Part shown: piece by piece, positions 38,506 through 46,964 of the stretch
Numbering within the stretch: the stretch's first letter is position 1
Layout of the letters: every line of letters starts with the position of its first letter
Origin: an uncultured Pelagibacteraceae bacterium
Lineage (GTDB): Bacteria > Pseudomonadota > Alphaproteobacteria > Pelagibacterales > Pelagibacteraceae
Direction: 5' to 3'
Assembly: GCA_902618975.1 (NCBI GenBank)
Contig: CACNCN010000001.1
Location: 1 to 64,000 of the forward strand
DNA: 64,000 nt
Program-made: the position numbers and the translations under genes
The notes under the pieces: generated by a model
The model's input: only the letters and a program-made list of their open reading frames with translations
Databases searched by the model: none
Told to the model about the DNA's origin: nothing

Positions 38506-39114
38506 TTAGTTGTAATTCATTGAGATTATAATCTCATCATTTTCTGTTTCTAAACCACCTTTACAAGAAACAGGGTTAACTTTATCTTTAAAAGCAAGCT
38601 CAGTTGTAGGTCTCAAAATAACTTCAAGTTTCACTAAATTAACTAATTCTTCTAAGACGCTTTGATCGTATCGCCATCTTGGCCATGTGCTTGGAGTAGA
38701 AAAAACAGATGTTAAATAACTAGTTGCCATAGTAAACCTATAATTACTTAAATTTTCGTTTCTCAACAAATGATCTCTTACTGAATTAAATATATTTCTA
38801 CATCTAAATGAGTCTGACATATAATTCTCTTTTTTTAAATTTTCATTTACTGGGATTGAAACAATTAAATCTACTGTATTTCTCCAATAGGAACTGACAA
38901 CATCCATATATATATCTTCATAAGGCACATCTTTATGTTTCTTTACAGCGGGATAAGAACTCTTTAAGTCCTCTTCTAATCTAAAAATACCTATGTCAAA
39001 AACTGTTAATTGCTGAGTACGTAAAAGAGTAGAAAGGTCTTTTGAATATACACTAGTTGTGAAAAACAAGATTAAATAAAAAAATATTAAAATATTTTTG
39101 AGTATTTTAAACAT
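38506..39114 (-). CDS. Exported protein of unknown function between phoR and pstS
   Basis: This 202-residue protein has a clear signal peptide (about residues 1-24, ending TSVYSKD). The mature part has two cysteines (SFRCRNIF and NPVSCKGG) that could form a disulfide, and tryptophans in STWPRWRYD. I recognise no family. Location between phoR and pstS on the same strand suggests a phosphate-starvation role, but the 111-base gap before pstS holds the pstS regulatory repeat, so the two are separately promoted. Confidence 0.75.
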   Translation of the reverse strand: MFKILKNILIFFYLILFFTTSVYSKDLSTLLRTQQLTVFDIGIFRLEEDLKSSYPAVKKHKDVPYEDIYMDVVSSYWRNTVDLIVSIPVNENLKKENYMSDSFRCRNIFNSVRDHLLRNENLSNYRFTMATSYLTSVFSTPSTWPRWRYDQSVLEELVNLVKLEVILRPTTELAFKDKVNPVSCKGGLETENDEIIISMNYN

Positions 39115-39209
39115 TATAAAAACTTAAATAAAATCTTTACACGAATCAATCAAAGAAATGTTAAAGTTTTCTCAAATAAGGGTTGTAAAATGAAGTTTTT
39201 TTTAAATTG

Positions 39210-40352
39210 TTATTTCGAAGGCAAATATATTTTAATTTCAGTACCTTTACCAACCTCTGAAAGAATCTCAAAATCACCTCTGTGTTGAGTAATTATGTGT
39301 TTAACAATAGCTAATCCTAAACCAGTTCCACCAACTTTATTACTTTGTTCTGTGTCAACCCTGTAAAATCTTTCTGTAACACGCGAAATGTGTTCATGTG
39401 GAATGCCATAACCTTCATCTTTAATACTAATCATTATATTCTTTTCTAATAGTTTGTTACTATTTTCATTTTTAGAAATATATATATTTTTATTTTCTGG
39501 AGAATATTTTATTGAATTATCCAAAAGATTAGAAAAAACTGTATTTAATCTTTTTTCATCACCTATAACAATTGATGTATTTGTTAATTGATTTTTAACA
39601 GTTATATTTTTCTTTTTTAAAACAATTTCAAAATTACTAATAATAGTTTCAAAGAGTTCATTAATATTTACTATTGAAGTAGGTCTTATATGTTCATCAA
39701 GTTCAATCCGTGTAAGAATTAATAGATCATTAATTAAACTTTCCATCCTTGTTGATTGTTCAGATAAAATTTTCATAAATTTTTTTTTAGCCTTTTCATC
39801 ATCAGACGCTGGGCCCTCAATTGTTTCTAGTGATCCTTTGATTGCCATTAAAGGTGTTCTTAATTCATGGCTTACATTTGCTACAAAATCAGTTTTAAAT
39901 TTTTGTGCTTTTGTAATTTCAGTAAAATCTTTTAAAAATAACACAACAGAGTCTGGTTCAGTAAATAAATGAGTTGGGCCAGGAATAATATAAATTTTAT
40001 AGAATTGATATGATGGGAGGTCTATTTCAACATCGATATTTTTTGTTTTATTTTCTACGATAGCTTTTTCAATATTTTCTATTAATTCTGGTTTTCGAAT
40101 TATAGAAGATATGTTTTTATCAATTAAATTACTTCCAAATCTTTTTAATGCACTTGGATTGGCATATTTAATTATGTTAAATTTATTTAATGCAAAAAAT
40201 TGATCTTCAAGCTCATCAATAATTACTCTTTTTGTTTTTTCTTCTCTTTTATTAACTATTGTAGCGGTATTTATTGATTTATTTTTTTTTTGATTAAGTA
40301 AATAGAGAAGATAAACTATCACAACTATAAGTAGAATGACGAAATATTCCAT
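39210..40352 (-). CDS. phoR: Phosphate regulon sensor kinase PhoR
   Basis: A membrane histidine kinase of 380 residues: one N-terminal helix (about 3-18), a PAS domain (LEDQFFALNKFNIIKYANPSA region), then the H-box FVANVSHELRTPL, N-box NLLDNSIKYSP and ATP motifs DEGYGIP and GTGLGLAIVKHI. The architecture and the adjacent pst-phoU-phoB genes identify it as PhoR rather than another kinase. It is 65 bases from agt, with a weak Pho-box-like repeat between. Confidence 0.93.
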   Translation of the reverse strand: MEYFVILLIVVIVYLLYLLNQKKNKSINTATIVNKREEKTKRVIIDELEDQFFALNKFNIIKYANPSALKRFGSNLIDKNISSIIRKPELIENIEKAIVENKTKNIDVEIDLPSYQFYKIYIIPGPTHLFTEPDSVVLFLKDFTEITKAQKFKTDFVANVSHELRTPLMAIKGSLETIEGPASDDEKAKKKFMKILSEQSTRMESLINDLLILTRIELDEHIRPTSIVNINELFETIISNFEIVLKKKNITVKNQLTNTSIVIGDEKRLNTVFSNLLDNSIKYSPENKNIYISKNENSNKLLEKNIMISIKDEGYGIPHEHISRVTERFYRVDTEQSNKVGGTGLGLAIVKHIITQHRGDFEILSEVGKGTEIKIYLPSK

Positions 40353-40378
40353 AAATTTAGATGGCTTAATTTTGCATC

Positions 40379-40395
40379 ATTACACTTTTTAATGC
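40379..40395 (-). promoter_or_regulatory. Weak Pho-box-like repeat upstream of phoR
   Basis: ATTACA at 40379 is followed 11 bases later by TAATGC at 40390, with the intervening CTTTT identical to the pstS repeat. Only one unit is a good match, so this is a tentative site in the 65-base gap upstream of phoR. Confidence 0.3.
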
Positions 40396-40417
40396 AAATA
40401 AATTAAGAAAAAATTAA

Positions 40418-41425
40418 CTAATGATTTGGTGAAATATTGTTAAAAAATATTTTTGCTGTTTCTTCCCAAGTGAATTTTTTTGCAAATTCAAGACAATCAT
40501 TTCTATTAACTTTCAAAGCTTTATGTGCTGATACTTTAAGATCATCATCTAAACAATTTATTTTGGATCCTTCAAATATATCTTTAGGACCTGGAACAGG
40601 ATACGCAGCAACAGGTGTTCCACAATTTAAAGCTTCTGTAACTACAATTCCAAATGTATCTGTTTTACTTGGGAAAACAAAAACATCAGAGGATGCAAAA
40701 TGTGATGCTAATTCACCATTTGTTTTTTCTCCTAAAAAAATATCTTTAGGGAATTCTTTTTTCAATTTTTTTAAATCAGGTCCTTTTCCTATAATTATCT
40801 TTGTACCTTCTAAATCACATTCTAAGAAAGCTCTTATGTTTTTTTCAACTGCAACTCTTCCAACATAAATCCAAATAGGTCTTTTATGAGGTAAATCAAT
40901 TTTTTTAGGGTTCTTAAAAGCTCCATGATTTCCTCCTCTAGTCCAAGTAATCATTTTATTGTCATCTATACCTATATCGATTAATTCTTTTCTCATAGAC
41001 TCTGTAGTTACTAAAATTCTCTCAGCCTTATTATGAAAATTTGCTAAGAATTTTTCAGCCCATTTTGCTGGTATAATAGGAAAGTAAAGTTTTAGATATT
41101 TATCAAATCTTGTATGGAAACTCGTAGTAAACTTTAGATTATTTTTTAAACAATATCTTCTTGCCATAGTGCCTATCGGGCCTTCGGTAGCGATATGAAT
41201 TGCATCTGGATTGATTTTCTTTATTAAACTACCAACTCTGGGCCATACATTTATAGACAACCTAATTTCATTATATTTCGGCATCGGAAAAGTAAAAAAT
41301 AAGTCAGGTGTAATATATTCTATTCTATGACCTTGTTCTTTTAATATATTGCCTGTTTCATGTAAGGTTCTTACAACACCATTTACTTGGGGAAAATATG
41401 CATCTGTAGCAATTAAAATTTTCAT
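40418..41425 (-). CDS. agt: Glycosyltransferase for glycolipid synthesis (Agt type)
   Basis: GT4-family, GT-B fold glycosyltransferase of 335 residues. The N-terminal acceptor half has VNGVVRTLHETGNIL and TSFHTRFDKY; the C-terminal donor half has IYVGRVAVEKN, SDVFVFPSKTDTFGIVVTEAL and the EXE-like catalytic region. Adjacent plcP (3-base gap) makes it the Agt partner that glycosylates diacylglycerol to replace phospholipids under phosphate starvation, as reported for SAR11 and other marine bacteria. Sugar specificity is not readable from sequence. Confidence 0.85.
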   Translation of the reverse strand: MKILIATDAYFPQVNGVVRTLHETGNILKEQGHRIEYITPDLFFTFPMPKYNEIRLSINVWPRVGSLIKKINPDAIHIATEGPIGTMARRYCLKNNLKFTTSFHTRFDKYLKLYFPIIPAKWAEKFLANFHNKAERILVTTESMRKELIDIGIDDNKMITWTRGGNHGAFKNPKKIDLPHKRPIWIYVGRVAVEKNIRAFLECDLEGTKIIIGKGPDLKKLKKEFPKDIFLGEKTNGELASHFASSDVFVFPSKTDTFGIVVTEALNCGTPVAAYPVPGPKDIFEGSKINCLDDDLKVSAHKALKVNRNDCLEFAKKFTWEETAKIFFNNISPNH

Positions 41426-41428
41426 TAA

Positions 41429-42241
41429 TTATGAAGCTTTTTTTAATTCTTCAGTTTTAATTGGTTCAATTTTTTCTTTATCGTCTAAATATTGTTCTCT
41501 TATTTTGTCCCAATATAATATTTCAAAACTACCATCATAATTTTCGGCTAATGCAGTGCAGGACTCAACCCAGTCTCCACAATTTAAATAATTGACCCCA
41601 TTAAAATCTCTATCCTCAGCATGATGGATGTGGCCACAAATAATTCCATCAAATTTTTTTCTTTTTGCATAATCTGAAAGTGTTTTTTCATATTCACCAA
41701 TATATTTAACTGCATTTTTGACTTTATACTTTAAAAATTTTGCAAGAGACCAATATTCTTTTCCTCTCAATCTTCTAAAAAAATTAATTATTACATTTAA
41801 TTTTAATAGTAAATTATAGGCTATTGATCCAAGTTTAGATAACCATTTAGCATGTTTCATAACACCATCCCAAGCATCACCATGAACAACAACATATTTT
41901 TTTCCTGCATTTGTTTCATGAATAACTCTATTAACCATATGGATGTCACCAAAATGCATTGGAATAAATTTTCTTAACATTTCGTCATGATTACCCATAA
42001 TGTAGAAAACTTTAGTACCATGCCTAGCTTTTCTTAAAATTTTTTGGATTACATCATTATGTTCTTGAGGCCAAAAAAAGCTTTTTTGCATTTCCCAGAT
42101 ATCTATAATGTCCCCTACAAGATAAAGATTTTCGGATCTTGAGTTTTTAAAAAACTCTAAAAGTTTTTTTGCCTGACAACCCTTGGTACCTAAATGAACA
42201 TCAGAAATAAATATACTTTTATATTTAAGTAAATTAGCCAT
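41429..42241 (-). CDS. plcP: PlcP-type metallophosphoesterase (phospholipase C)
   Basis: Dinuclear-metal phosphoesterase resembling LpxH. The motifs are all present: ISDVHLGTKG, GDIIDIWE, GNHDE, VHGDAWD and GHIHHAE. In marine bacteria PlcP releases diacylglycerol from phospholipids under phosphate limitation, and agt follows directly. It has 270 residues. LpxH (lipid A synthesis) is the alternative by fold, but pairing with agt and the Pho-type repeat upstream favour PlcP. It is divergent from the kinase gene. Confidence 0.85.
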   Translation of the reverse strand: MANLLKYKSIFISDVHLGTKGCQAKKLLEFFKNSRSENLYLVGDIIDIWEMQKSFFWPQEHNDVIQKILRKARHGTKVFYIMGNHDEMLRKFIPMHFGDIHMVNRVIHETNAGKKYVVVHGDAWDGVMKHAKWLSKLGSIAYNLLLKLNVIINFFRRLRGKEYWSLAKFLKYKVKNAVKYIGEYEKTLSDYAKRKKFDGIICGHIHHAEDRDFNGVNYLNCGDWVESCTALAENYDGSFEILYWDKIREQYLDDKEKIEPIKTEELKKAS

Positions 42242-42255
42242 TTAAAAACCTATAT

Positions 42256-42288
42256 TTTAATACAACTGTAACACGAATCATGTATTTC
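42256..42288 (+). promoter_or_regulatory. Pho-box-like repeat facing the diacylglycerol-kinase-like gene
   Basis: On the + strand TTTAAT (42256), TGTAAC (42267) and TCATGT (42278) follow an 11-base period, oriented like the pstS repeat relative to its gene. The centre lies about 70 bases before the ATG at 42340. The third unit is weak. Confidence 0.5.
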
Positions 42289-42298
42289 TTATTTCATC

Positions 42299-42325
42299 TA
42301 AATGTTACAAATTTGTTAAAAATTT
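42299..42325 (-). promoter_or_regulatory. Pho-box-like repeat facing plcP
   Basis: On the + strand GTTACA (42304) and GTTAAA (42315) have the 11-base spacing and nearly the same sequence as the pstS repeat. On the plcP strand this reads TTTAAC then TGTAAC, about 60-80 bases before the plcP start, matching the position and orientation seen at pstS. Confidence 0.6.
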
Positions 42326-42339
42326 TTTAAGGATTAATT

Positions 42340-43224
42340 ATGTTATGTTGTTTGATTTATAATTTGAATTCTTCCTCTGGAAGAAAATCTAAATTCATAA
42401 ATAGGATTTTATCTAAGTTAAAAGAGAATATTTCTGTAGACTACTTTGAGACTAAAACAATAAATCAAGCTAAGAAAATTTTCAAAAATTTTAATCAAAA
42501 AAATTATGATCGACTAATAGTAGCTGGTGGTGATGGTTCAGTTTCTTTTGCAATTAATGAATTAATTAAAAATAATTTTAATTTTAAAGACGATTTTGCC
42601 ATAGGTTATATTCCTGCTGGTACTGCTAATTTGCTTCAAGCTGAATTATCAATGAATAAAAAAATTGATGATATAGTCAATATATTGGTTTCTAATAATT
42701 ATAAATCCTCTAATCTTGTAAAAATTAACGAGAATTATTTCTTTTTAATGGCTGGTATAGGATGGGATGCAAAAATTGTTCATTCAATTAATTCAAAAAT
42801 TAAAAAGTTTCTAGGTAAAATTATATTTGGTATCAAAGGTTTTCAATATTTCTTGTTTATGAATAATAAAAAATTAAATGTCACTTTTGATGATCAATTT
42901 TATCAAGCAGACTGGATATTATCTTCAAATACCAAATATTACGCTGGACATCATAAAATAAATAAAACAAATATTTTTGAAGATAAATTAGTCACCTATA
43001 TATTTAAAGATTTGACTAGGATTAGTTTATTATATTCAATATTTTTAATAATTCTTAATGGTGATTTAAGTAAAAATAAAAATGTTATTACTACTTATGC
43101 ACAAAACATTACAATTGATGGAAATGATTTGATGCCTGTTCAAATTGATGGAGATAATTTTGGCTCACATAAAAAAATTCATTTAAATCTATCAAATAAA
43201 AAAGTGAATTTTCTTGTAAAATAA
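42340..43224 (+). CDS. Diacylglycerol kinase family lipid kinase
   Basis: DagK/YegS-like kinase of 294 residues. GGDGSVSFAINEL (near residue 68) is the family GGDGT loop, and IPAGTANLLQAEL the second signature. A ribosome site AAGGA precedes the ATG. Its product would phosphorylate diacylglycerol or another lipid. Divergence from plcP across Pho-like repeats suggests a part in lipid remodelling, for example return of diacylglycerol to phosphatidate. The substrate is inferred only. Confidence 0.85.
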   Translation: MLCCLIYNLNSSSGRKSKFINRILSKLKENISVDYFETKTINQAKKIFKNFNQKNYDRLIVAGGDGSVSFAINELIKNNFNFKDDFAIGYIPAGTANLLQAELSMNKKIDDIVNILVSNNYKSSNLVKINENYFFLMAGIGWDAKIVHSINSKIKKFLGKIIFGIKGFQYFLFMNNKKLNVTFDDQFYQADWILSSNTKYYAGHHKINKTNIFEDKLVTYIFKDLTRISLLYSIFLIILNGDLSKNKNVITTYAQNITIDGNDLMPVQIDGDNFGSHKKIHLNLSNKKVNFLVK

Positions 43225-43659
43225 TTATTTTACTCTTCCATAAACATCTTGGTATCTGACTATATCAGTTTCTTTTAAAATTGAGCCTACTTGTGCTTCA
43301 ATTATTTTTACTGGTTTTTTATATGGGTTTTCTATTCTATGGATTGCACCTAATGGTATAAAAATAGTTTCATCAGGTTTCATGGTAAAATATTTTTTAT
43401 TTAACTTTGTTTGAAATCTTTTACTGGCTGAACTATTGCTAAATATTATTTCCTTGGATTTGTTTAGAATTATAATTCCTTCTGGAATGTAATTTAAAAG
43501 ATTATAAATAGTTTCTCTATATTTCTTACTTTTGTCTTCATCTAACTTATTATCTTCAATGTTAACTTCAGTATTAATATCTAAGACTCTTTCTTTTTTT
43601 AAAAGAAAAAATAACAAAACAGTTATTATGACTAACAAAACAAATGTTAAAAGTTCCAT
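43225..43659 (-). CDS. Chimeric protein: sensor-kinase-like N-terminus joined to a ManC-like cupin tail
   Basis: 144 residues. Residues 1-83 resemble the start of PhoR: a membrane helix (about 3-20), a charged linker and the first part of a PAS domain (IPEGIIILN, then SNSSASKRF, compared with YANPSALKRF in PhoR). Residues 97-144 match the last 48 residues of the neighbouring ManC at 37 positions by eye, including GAIHRIENP and SILKETDIVRYQD. It has neither a kinase core nor a nucleotidyltransferase domain. It may be an expressed cupin protein or a rearrangement relic. Its stop touches the stop of the converging kinase gene, and a Pho-like repeat lies upstream. Confidence 0.75.
   Translation of the reverse strand: MELLTFVLLVIITVLLFFLLKKERVLDINTEVNIEDNKLDEDKSKKYRETIYNLLNYIPEGIIILNKSKEIIFSNSSASKRFQTKLNKKYFTMKPDETIFIPLGAIHRIENPYKKPVKIIEAQVGSILKETDIVRYQDVYGRVK
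43232..43370. repeat. Direct repeat copy 1 (manC 3' end) within the chimeric gene
   Basis: This stretch aligns without gaps to 44051-44189 inside manC, about 102 of 139 bases identical by my count. Both copies are read in the same (minus) direction. The two copies bracket about 680 bases that hold the N-terminal part of the chimera and the SMR gene. Confidence 0.8.
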
Positions 43660-43680
43660 ATAAAATTATCTCATTCAAAT

Positions 43681-43697
43681 GTTACAGATTTGTTAAA
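43681..43697 (-). promoter_or_regulatory. Pho-box-like repeat upstream of the chimeric gene
   Basis: GTTACA (43681) and GTTAAA (43692) on the + strand, 11 bases apart, nearly identical to the pair in front of plcP. It is only about 22 bases before the chimeric gene's ATG, so it is closer to the start than at pstS or plcP. Confidence 0.5.
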
Positions 43698-43701
43698 ATA
43701 T

Positions 43702-44040
43702 CTAAGAACTTACTTTTCCTAAATAATTTACTAGAATAACACCTATAATTATTAAGATTATACCAATAGTTCCATAAATATTAGGCAATTGATTATATTT
43801 TAAAATACCAAATATCGTTACTGCTGTAATTGTTATTCCTCCATATGTTGCATAAGTAAAACCTACTGGAATTATATTCATTGCTTTAGATAAGCAAAAT
43901 AGACATAAAATAATTGAGAACACACAAAAAATAGTTGGATAAATATTTGTAAAGCCATTAGTAGTTTTTAAAAAACCATTAGCAGCAATTCCTAAAATAA
44001 TTGCTAGAAATAAAAAAATATAACCCGAAATTAAATTCAT
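43702..44040 (-). CDS. SMR-family small membrane transporter lacking the essential glutamate
   Basis: 112 residues with four membrane helices. Alignment to EmrE is good at NGFTNIYPT and IIPVGFTYATYGGI (EmrE Trp63 replaced by Tyr). The membrane glutamate Glu14 of EmrE, which couples proton and substrate, aligns with Gly here (ILGIAANGF). A proton-driven drug exporter is therefore unlikely. Other SMR-like proteins without this residue, such as ArnE/ArnF, move lipid-linked sugars. It is 4 bases upstream of manC's stop, in the same direction. Confidence 0.8.
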   Translation of the reverse strand: MNLISGYIFLFLAIILGIAANGFLKTTNGFTNIYPTIFCVFSIILCLFCLSKAMNIIPVGFTYATYGGITITAVTIFGILKYNQLPNIYGTIGIILIIIGVILVNYLGKVSS

Positions 44041-44043
44041 GAT

Positions 44044-45246
44044 TTAACCTACTCTTCCATATATGTCTTGATATCTTACAATATCGGTTTCTTTTAGAAT
44101 AGATCCTTTCTGAATTTCTAAAATTTTTACGTTAATTTTTAATGGATTTTCTATTCTGTGAATAGCACCCTTTGGAATATATATAGATTCATTTACAGAT
44201 TTTGATAATTTTTTCTTATTTAATGTAATTAAAGGTTTACCTTGGGTAATTAACCAGTGCTCAGATCGATGATGATGTTTTTGTAGACTTAATATACCTT
44301 TTGATTTTACATTTAATTCTTTAACTAAGAAATTTTTACCTCTGAATAAGTTGGTATAACTACCCCATGGTCTATAAAAAATATTCTTTTTTTTGAAATA
44401 TTTTGATTTATTTTTATTAAAGATTTTTGAAATTTCTTTCCAACTACCTAGGTCAGACCAAGGAATATCCAATTTTATAGCATTAATGTTTTTTGATTTT
44501 TCAAGGATTGCATAATCAAAAGATTTTTCAACTGACTTAATAAATTCCGATTTGTTTAAATAATAAGTATTATTTTTGTATTTTGATTTATTTACCGAAA
44601 GTAAGCAGCTCTTATAAGTTTTTGGTTGATATTTTTTAAAATTATTAATTATCGAGTCTTTCCTTAAAAAAAACATACCCGAATTCCAGTAACCTTTTTT
44701 ATTTATGACCTGTTTAGCTTTTAAAATTTTAGGCTTTTCTATAAACTTTGAAACTTTATTAATATTTTTAATCTTTTTTGTTAAAAAGTAACCATATTCA
44801 CTTGATGGATTGTTAGGTTTAATCCCAAATATAAATATATTTTTATCGTCTAGATTTTTAACATTGTTTTTAATTGATCTATTAAAAATACTTGTTTTTT
44901 CAATTAAATGATCTGCAGCAAAATACATTAGAGATTGTTTTAATGGAATATCTTTAATCAATGCAGAAGAAAGTATTGCTGGAGCTGTATTCTTTTTAGC
45001 TGGCTCAAGCACAATTTTAAATTTCTTTATTTTAGAATTTTTTAAAGATCTTCTAACTTGTGATAAATATTTGTTATTAGTGCTTATGATGGGATGATCG
45101 AAGATCGGATTTTTAATCCTTTCTAATGTTTTTTCCATCAGGTTCCATCCTCCAAAGTCAATAAACTGCTTTGGTTGATGGTGTTTTTTATCTTCCCACA
45201 GTCGAGTGCCTGCTCCACCACACAAAATAACTGGTCTAATTTTCAT
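44044..45246 (-). CDS. manC: Mannose-1-phosphate guanylyltransferase / mannose-6-phosphate isomerase
   Basis: Bifunctional enzyme producing GDP-mannose. The N-terminal part begins PVILCGGAGTRLWEDKKHHQPKQF (variant of the usual GGSGTRLWPLSR loop), with EPAKKNTAPAIL and FIEKPKI further on. The C-terminal cupin shows HHHRSEHW and GAIHRIENP. It has 400 residues, shorter than typical ManC (478 in E. coli). The cupin end is duplicated in the gene two places downstream. The gene overlaps ilvD by one base. Confidence 0.92.
   Translation of the reverse strand: MKIRPVILCGGAGTRLWEDKKHHQPKQFIDFGGWNLMEKTLERIKNPIFDHPIISTNNKYLSQVRRSLKNSKIKKFKIVLEPAKKNTAPAILSSALIKDIPLKQSLMYFAADHLIEKTSIFNRSIKNNVKNLDDKNIFIFGIKPNNPSSEYGYFLTKKIKNINKVSKFIEKPKILKAKQVINKKGYWNSGMFFLRKDSIINNFKKYQPKTYKSCLLSVNKSKYKNNTYYLNKSEFIKSVEKSFDYAILEKSKNINAIKLDIPWSDLGSWKEISKIFNKNKSKYFKKKNIFYRPWGSYTNLFRGKNFLVKELNVKSKGILSLQKHHHRSEHWLITQGKPLITLNKKKLSKSVNESIYIPKGAIHRIENPLKINVKILEIQKGSILKETDIVRYQDIYGRVG
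44051..44189. repeat. Direct repeat copy 2 (3' end of manC)
   Basis: The partner of 43232-43370, lying in the cupin-encoding end of manC. The two copies share about 102 of 139 bases with no gaps and have the same orientation. They have diverged enough that the duplication is not recent. Confidence 0.8.
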
Positions 45247-46964
45247 TAAATATCAGCGTAAACTTTTACTTCGTTTTTTGCTCCTGGATGTGTTGGTGCT
45301 CCTAGATATGCAGGTCCAACAGTTTGTGCATATTTCCAAAGAGTTCCATTACCAAAGTTAATTTTCTTTGGTTTCCATTTTTTCTTTCTTTTCGATAGTT
45401 CTTTTTTTGATAATCTTACGTTAATAGTTCCTTTTTTAGCATCTATATCAATTACATCACCATTACGTAAAAGTGCTATTGGACCGCCTATAGAGGCCTC
45501 AGGACCTACATGACCGATACAAAAGCCCCTAGTAGCACCAGAAAACCTTCCGTCAGTTATAAGTGCAACTTTTTCACCTTTTCCTTGGCCGTAAATAGCT
45601 CCAGTTGTTTGAAGCATTTCTCTCATACCTGGTCCACCTCTTGGTCCTTCGTATCTAATAATTATGATGTCGCCATCTTTGTATTGTTTTTTTTGAACAG
45701 CTTTAAATGCAGCTTCCTCAGTATCAAAACATCTTGCTCTTCCTGTAAATTGTAATTTTTTAAGTCCTGCAACTTTAACAATTGCACCTTCGGGTGCTAA
45801 ATTTCCTTTTAATCCAACTACACCTCCATCTGGAGATAATGGATTATTATGTTTTCTCATTACCTTTTGTTTTAAATTAAATTTAACTTTTTTTAAATTT
45901 TCTCTCATTGTTTTACCAGTTACAGTTAAACAATCTCCATGTATGTATCCACCATCCATTAAAGTTTTTAATAACATTGGTACTCCTCCTGCTTGCCACA
46001 TATCTTTTGCAACATATCTTCCACCCGGTTTAAGATCAGCAAGATAAGGAGTTTTTTTAAAAATTTTTGCTACATCCATTAAATCAAATTTAATACCAAC
46101 TTCATTTGCAATTGCTGGCAAATGTAATGCTGCGTTTGTTGAACCGCCTGTTGCTGCTACTATTGTAGCTGCATTTTCTAAAGCTTTTCTTGTAACTATA
46201 TCTCTTGGTCTGATATTTTTCTTAAGCAAGTTCATTACAGCTTTTCCACTTAACATTGCGTACTTGTCTCTTTGCTCATAAGGAGCTGGTGTTCCTGCTG
46301 AATAAGGTAATGCTAGTCCAATTGCTTCTGAAACACATGCCATAGTATTTGCTGTAAATTGTCCACCACAGGCTCCTGAACTCGGACAAGCTTTTAATTC
46401 AAGTTTTCTTAATGCGTGTGCTGACATTTTACCTGAAGAATATTTTCCTACACCTTCAAATACATCAACTACAGTCACGTCTTTACCATTAAATCTTCCA
46501 GGCAAGATAGATCCACCGTAAATAAAAACGCTTGGCACATTCAACCTAACCATCGCCATCATTAGACCTGGTAACGATTTATCACATCCAGCAACGCCAA
46601 CTAATGCATCATAACAATGACCTCTTACAGTTAATTCTGTTGAATCTGCAATTACGTCTCTTGAAATTAATGACGATTTCATACCTTCATGGCCCATCGC
46701 AATTCCATCAGTTACAGTAATTGTACAAAATTCTCTTGGGGTTCCGCCGTTGCTTTTTACTCCTTTTTTAACTGATTGTGCCTGCCTCATTAAGGCAATA
46801 TTGCATGGTGCTGCTTCATTCCAAGTTGAAACTACTCCTATAAAAGGTTTTGCAACATCTTTTTCGGTTAAATCCATTGCATAATAAAATGATCTTTGTG
46901 GTGCTTTATCAGGTCCTACTGATGTATGTCTGCTAGGTAATTTTTTTTTATTAAATTTTAACAT
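45246..46964 (-). CDS. ilvD: Dihydroxy-acid dehydratase
   Basis: IlvD makes the 2-keto acids for valine, leucine and isoleucine. The 572 residues carry iron-sulfur cysteines in [15 protein letters not shown] and [30 protein letters not shown] and the C-terminal [15 protein letters not shown] are also present. It overlaps valS and manC by one base each, so the tight run valS-ilvD-manC may be transcribed together although the functions differ. Confidence 0.96.
   Translation of the reverse strand: MLKFNKKKLPSRHTSVGPDKAPQRSFYYAMDLTEKDVAKPFIGVVSTWNEAAPCNIALMRQAQSVKKGVKSNGGTPREFCTITVTDGIAMGHEGMKSSLISRDVIADSTELTVRGHCYDALVGVAGCDKSLPGLMMAMVRLNVPSVFIYGGSILPGRFNGKDVTVVDVFEGVGKYSSGKMSAHALRKLELKACPSSGACGGQFTANTMACVSEAIGLALPYSAGTPAPYEQRDKYAMLSGKAVMNLLKKNIRPRDIVTRKALENAATIVAATGGSTNAALHLPAIANEVGIKFDLMDVAKIFKKTPYLADLKPGGRYVAKDMWQAGGVPMLLKTLMDGGYIHGDCLTVTGKTMRENLKKVKFNLKQKVMRKHNNPLSPDGGVVGLKGNLAPEGAIVKVAGLKKLQFTGRARCFDTEEAAFKAVQKKQYKDGDIIIIRYEGPRGGPGMREMLQTTGAIYGQGKGEKVALITDGRFSGATRGFCIGHVGPEASIGGPIALLRNGDVIDIDAKKGTINVRLSKKELSKRKKKWKPKKINFGNGTLWKYAQTVGPAYLGAPTHPGAKNEVKVYADI

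Noticed and set aside
41429-42241. plcP read as lpxH (lipid A synthesis)
   Set aside because: The fold is shared, but the adjacent agt gene, the Pho-like repeat and the phosphorus neighbourhood fit PlcP better. The alternative is kept in the entry.
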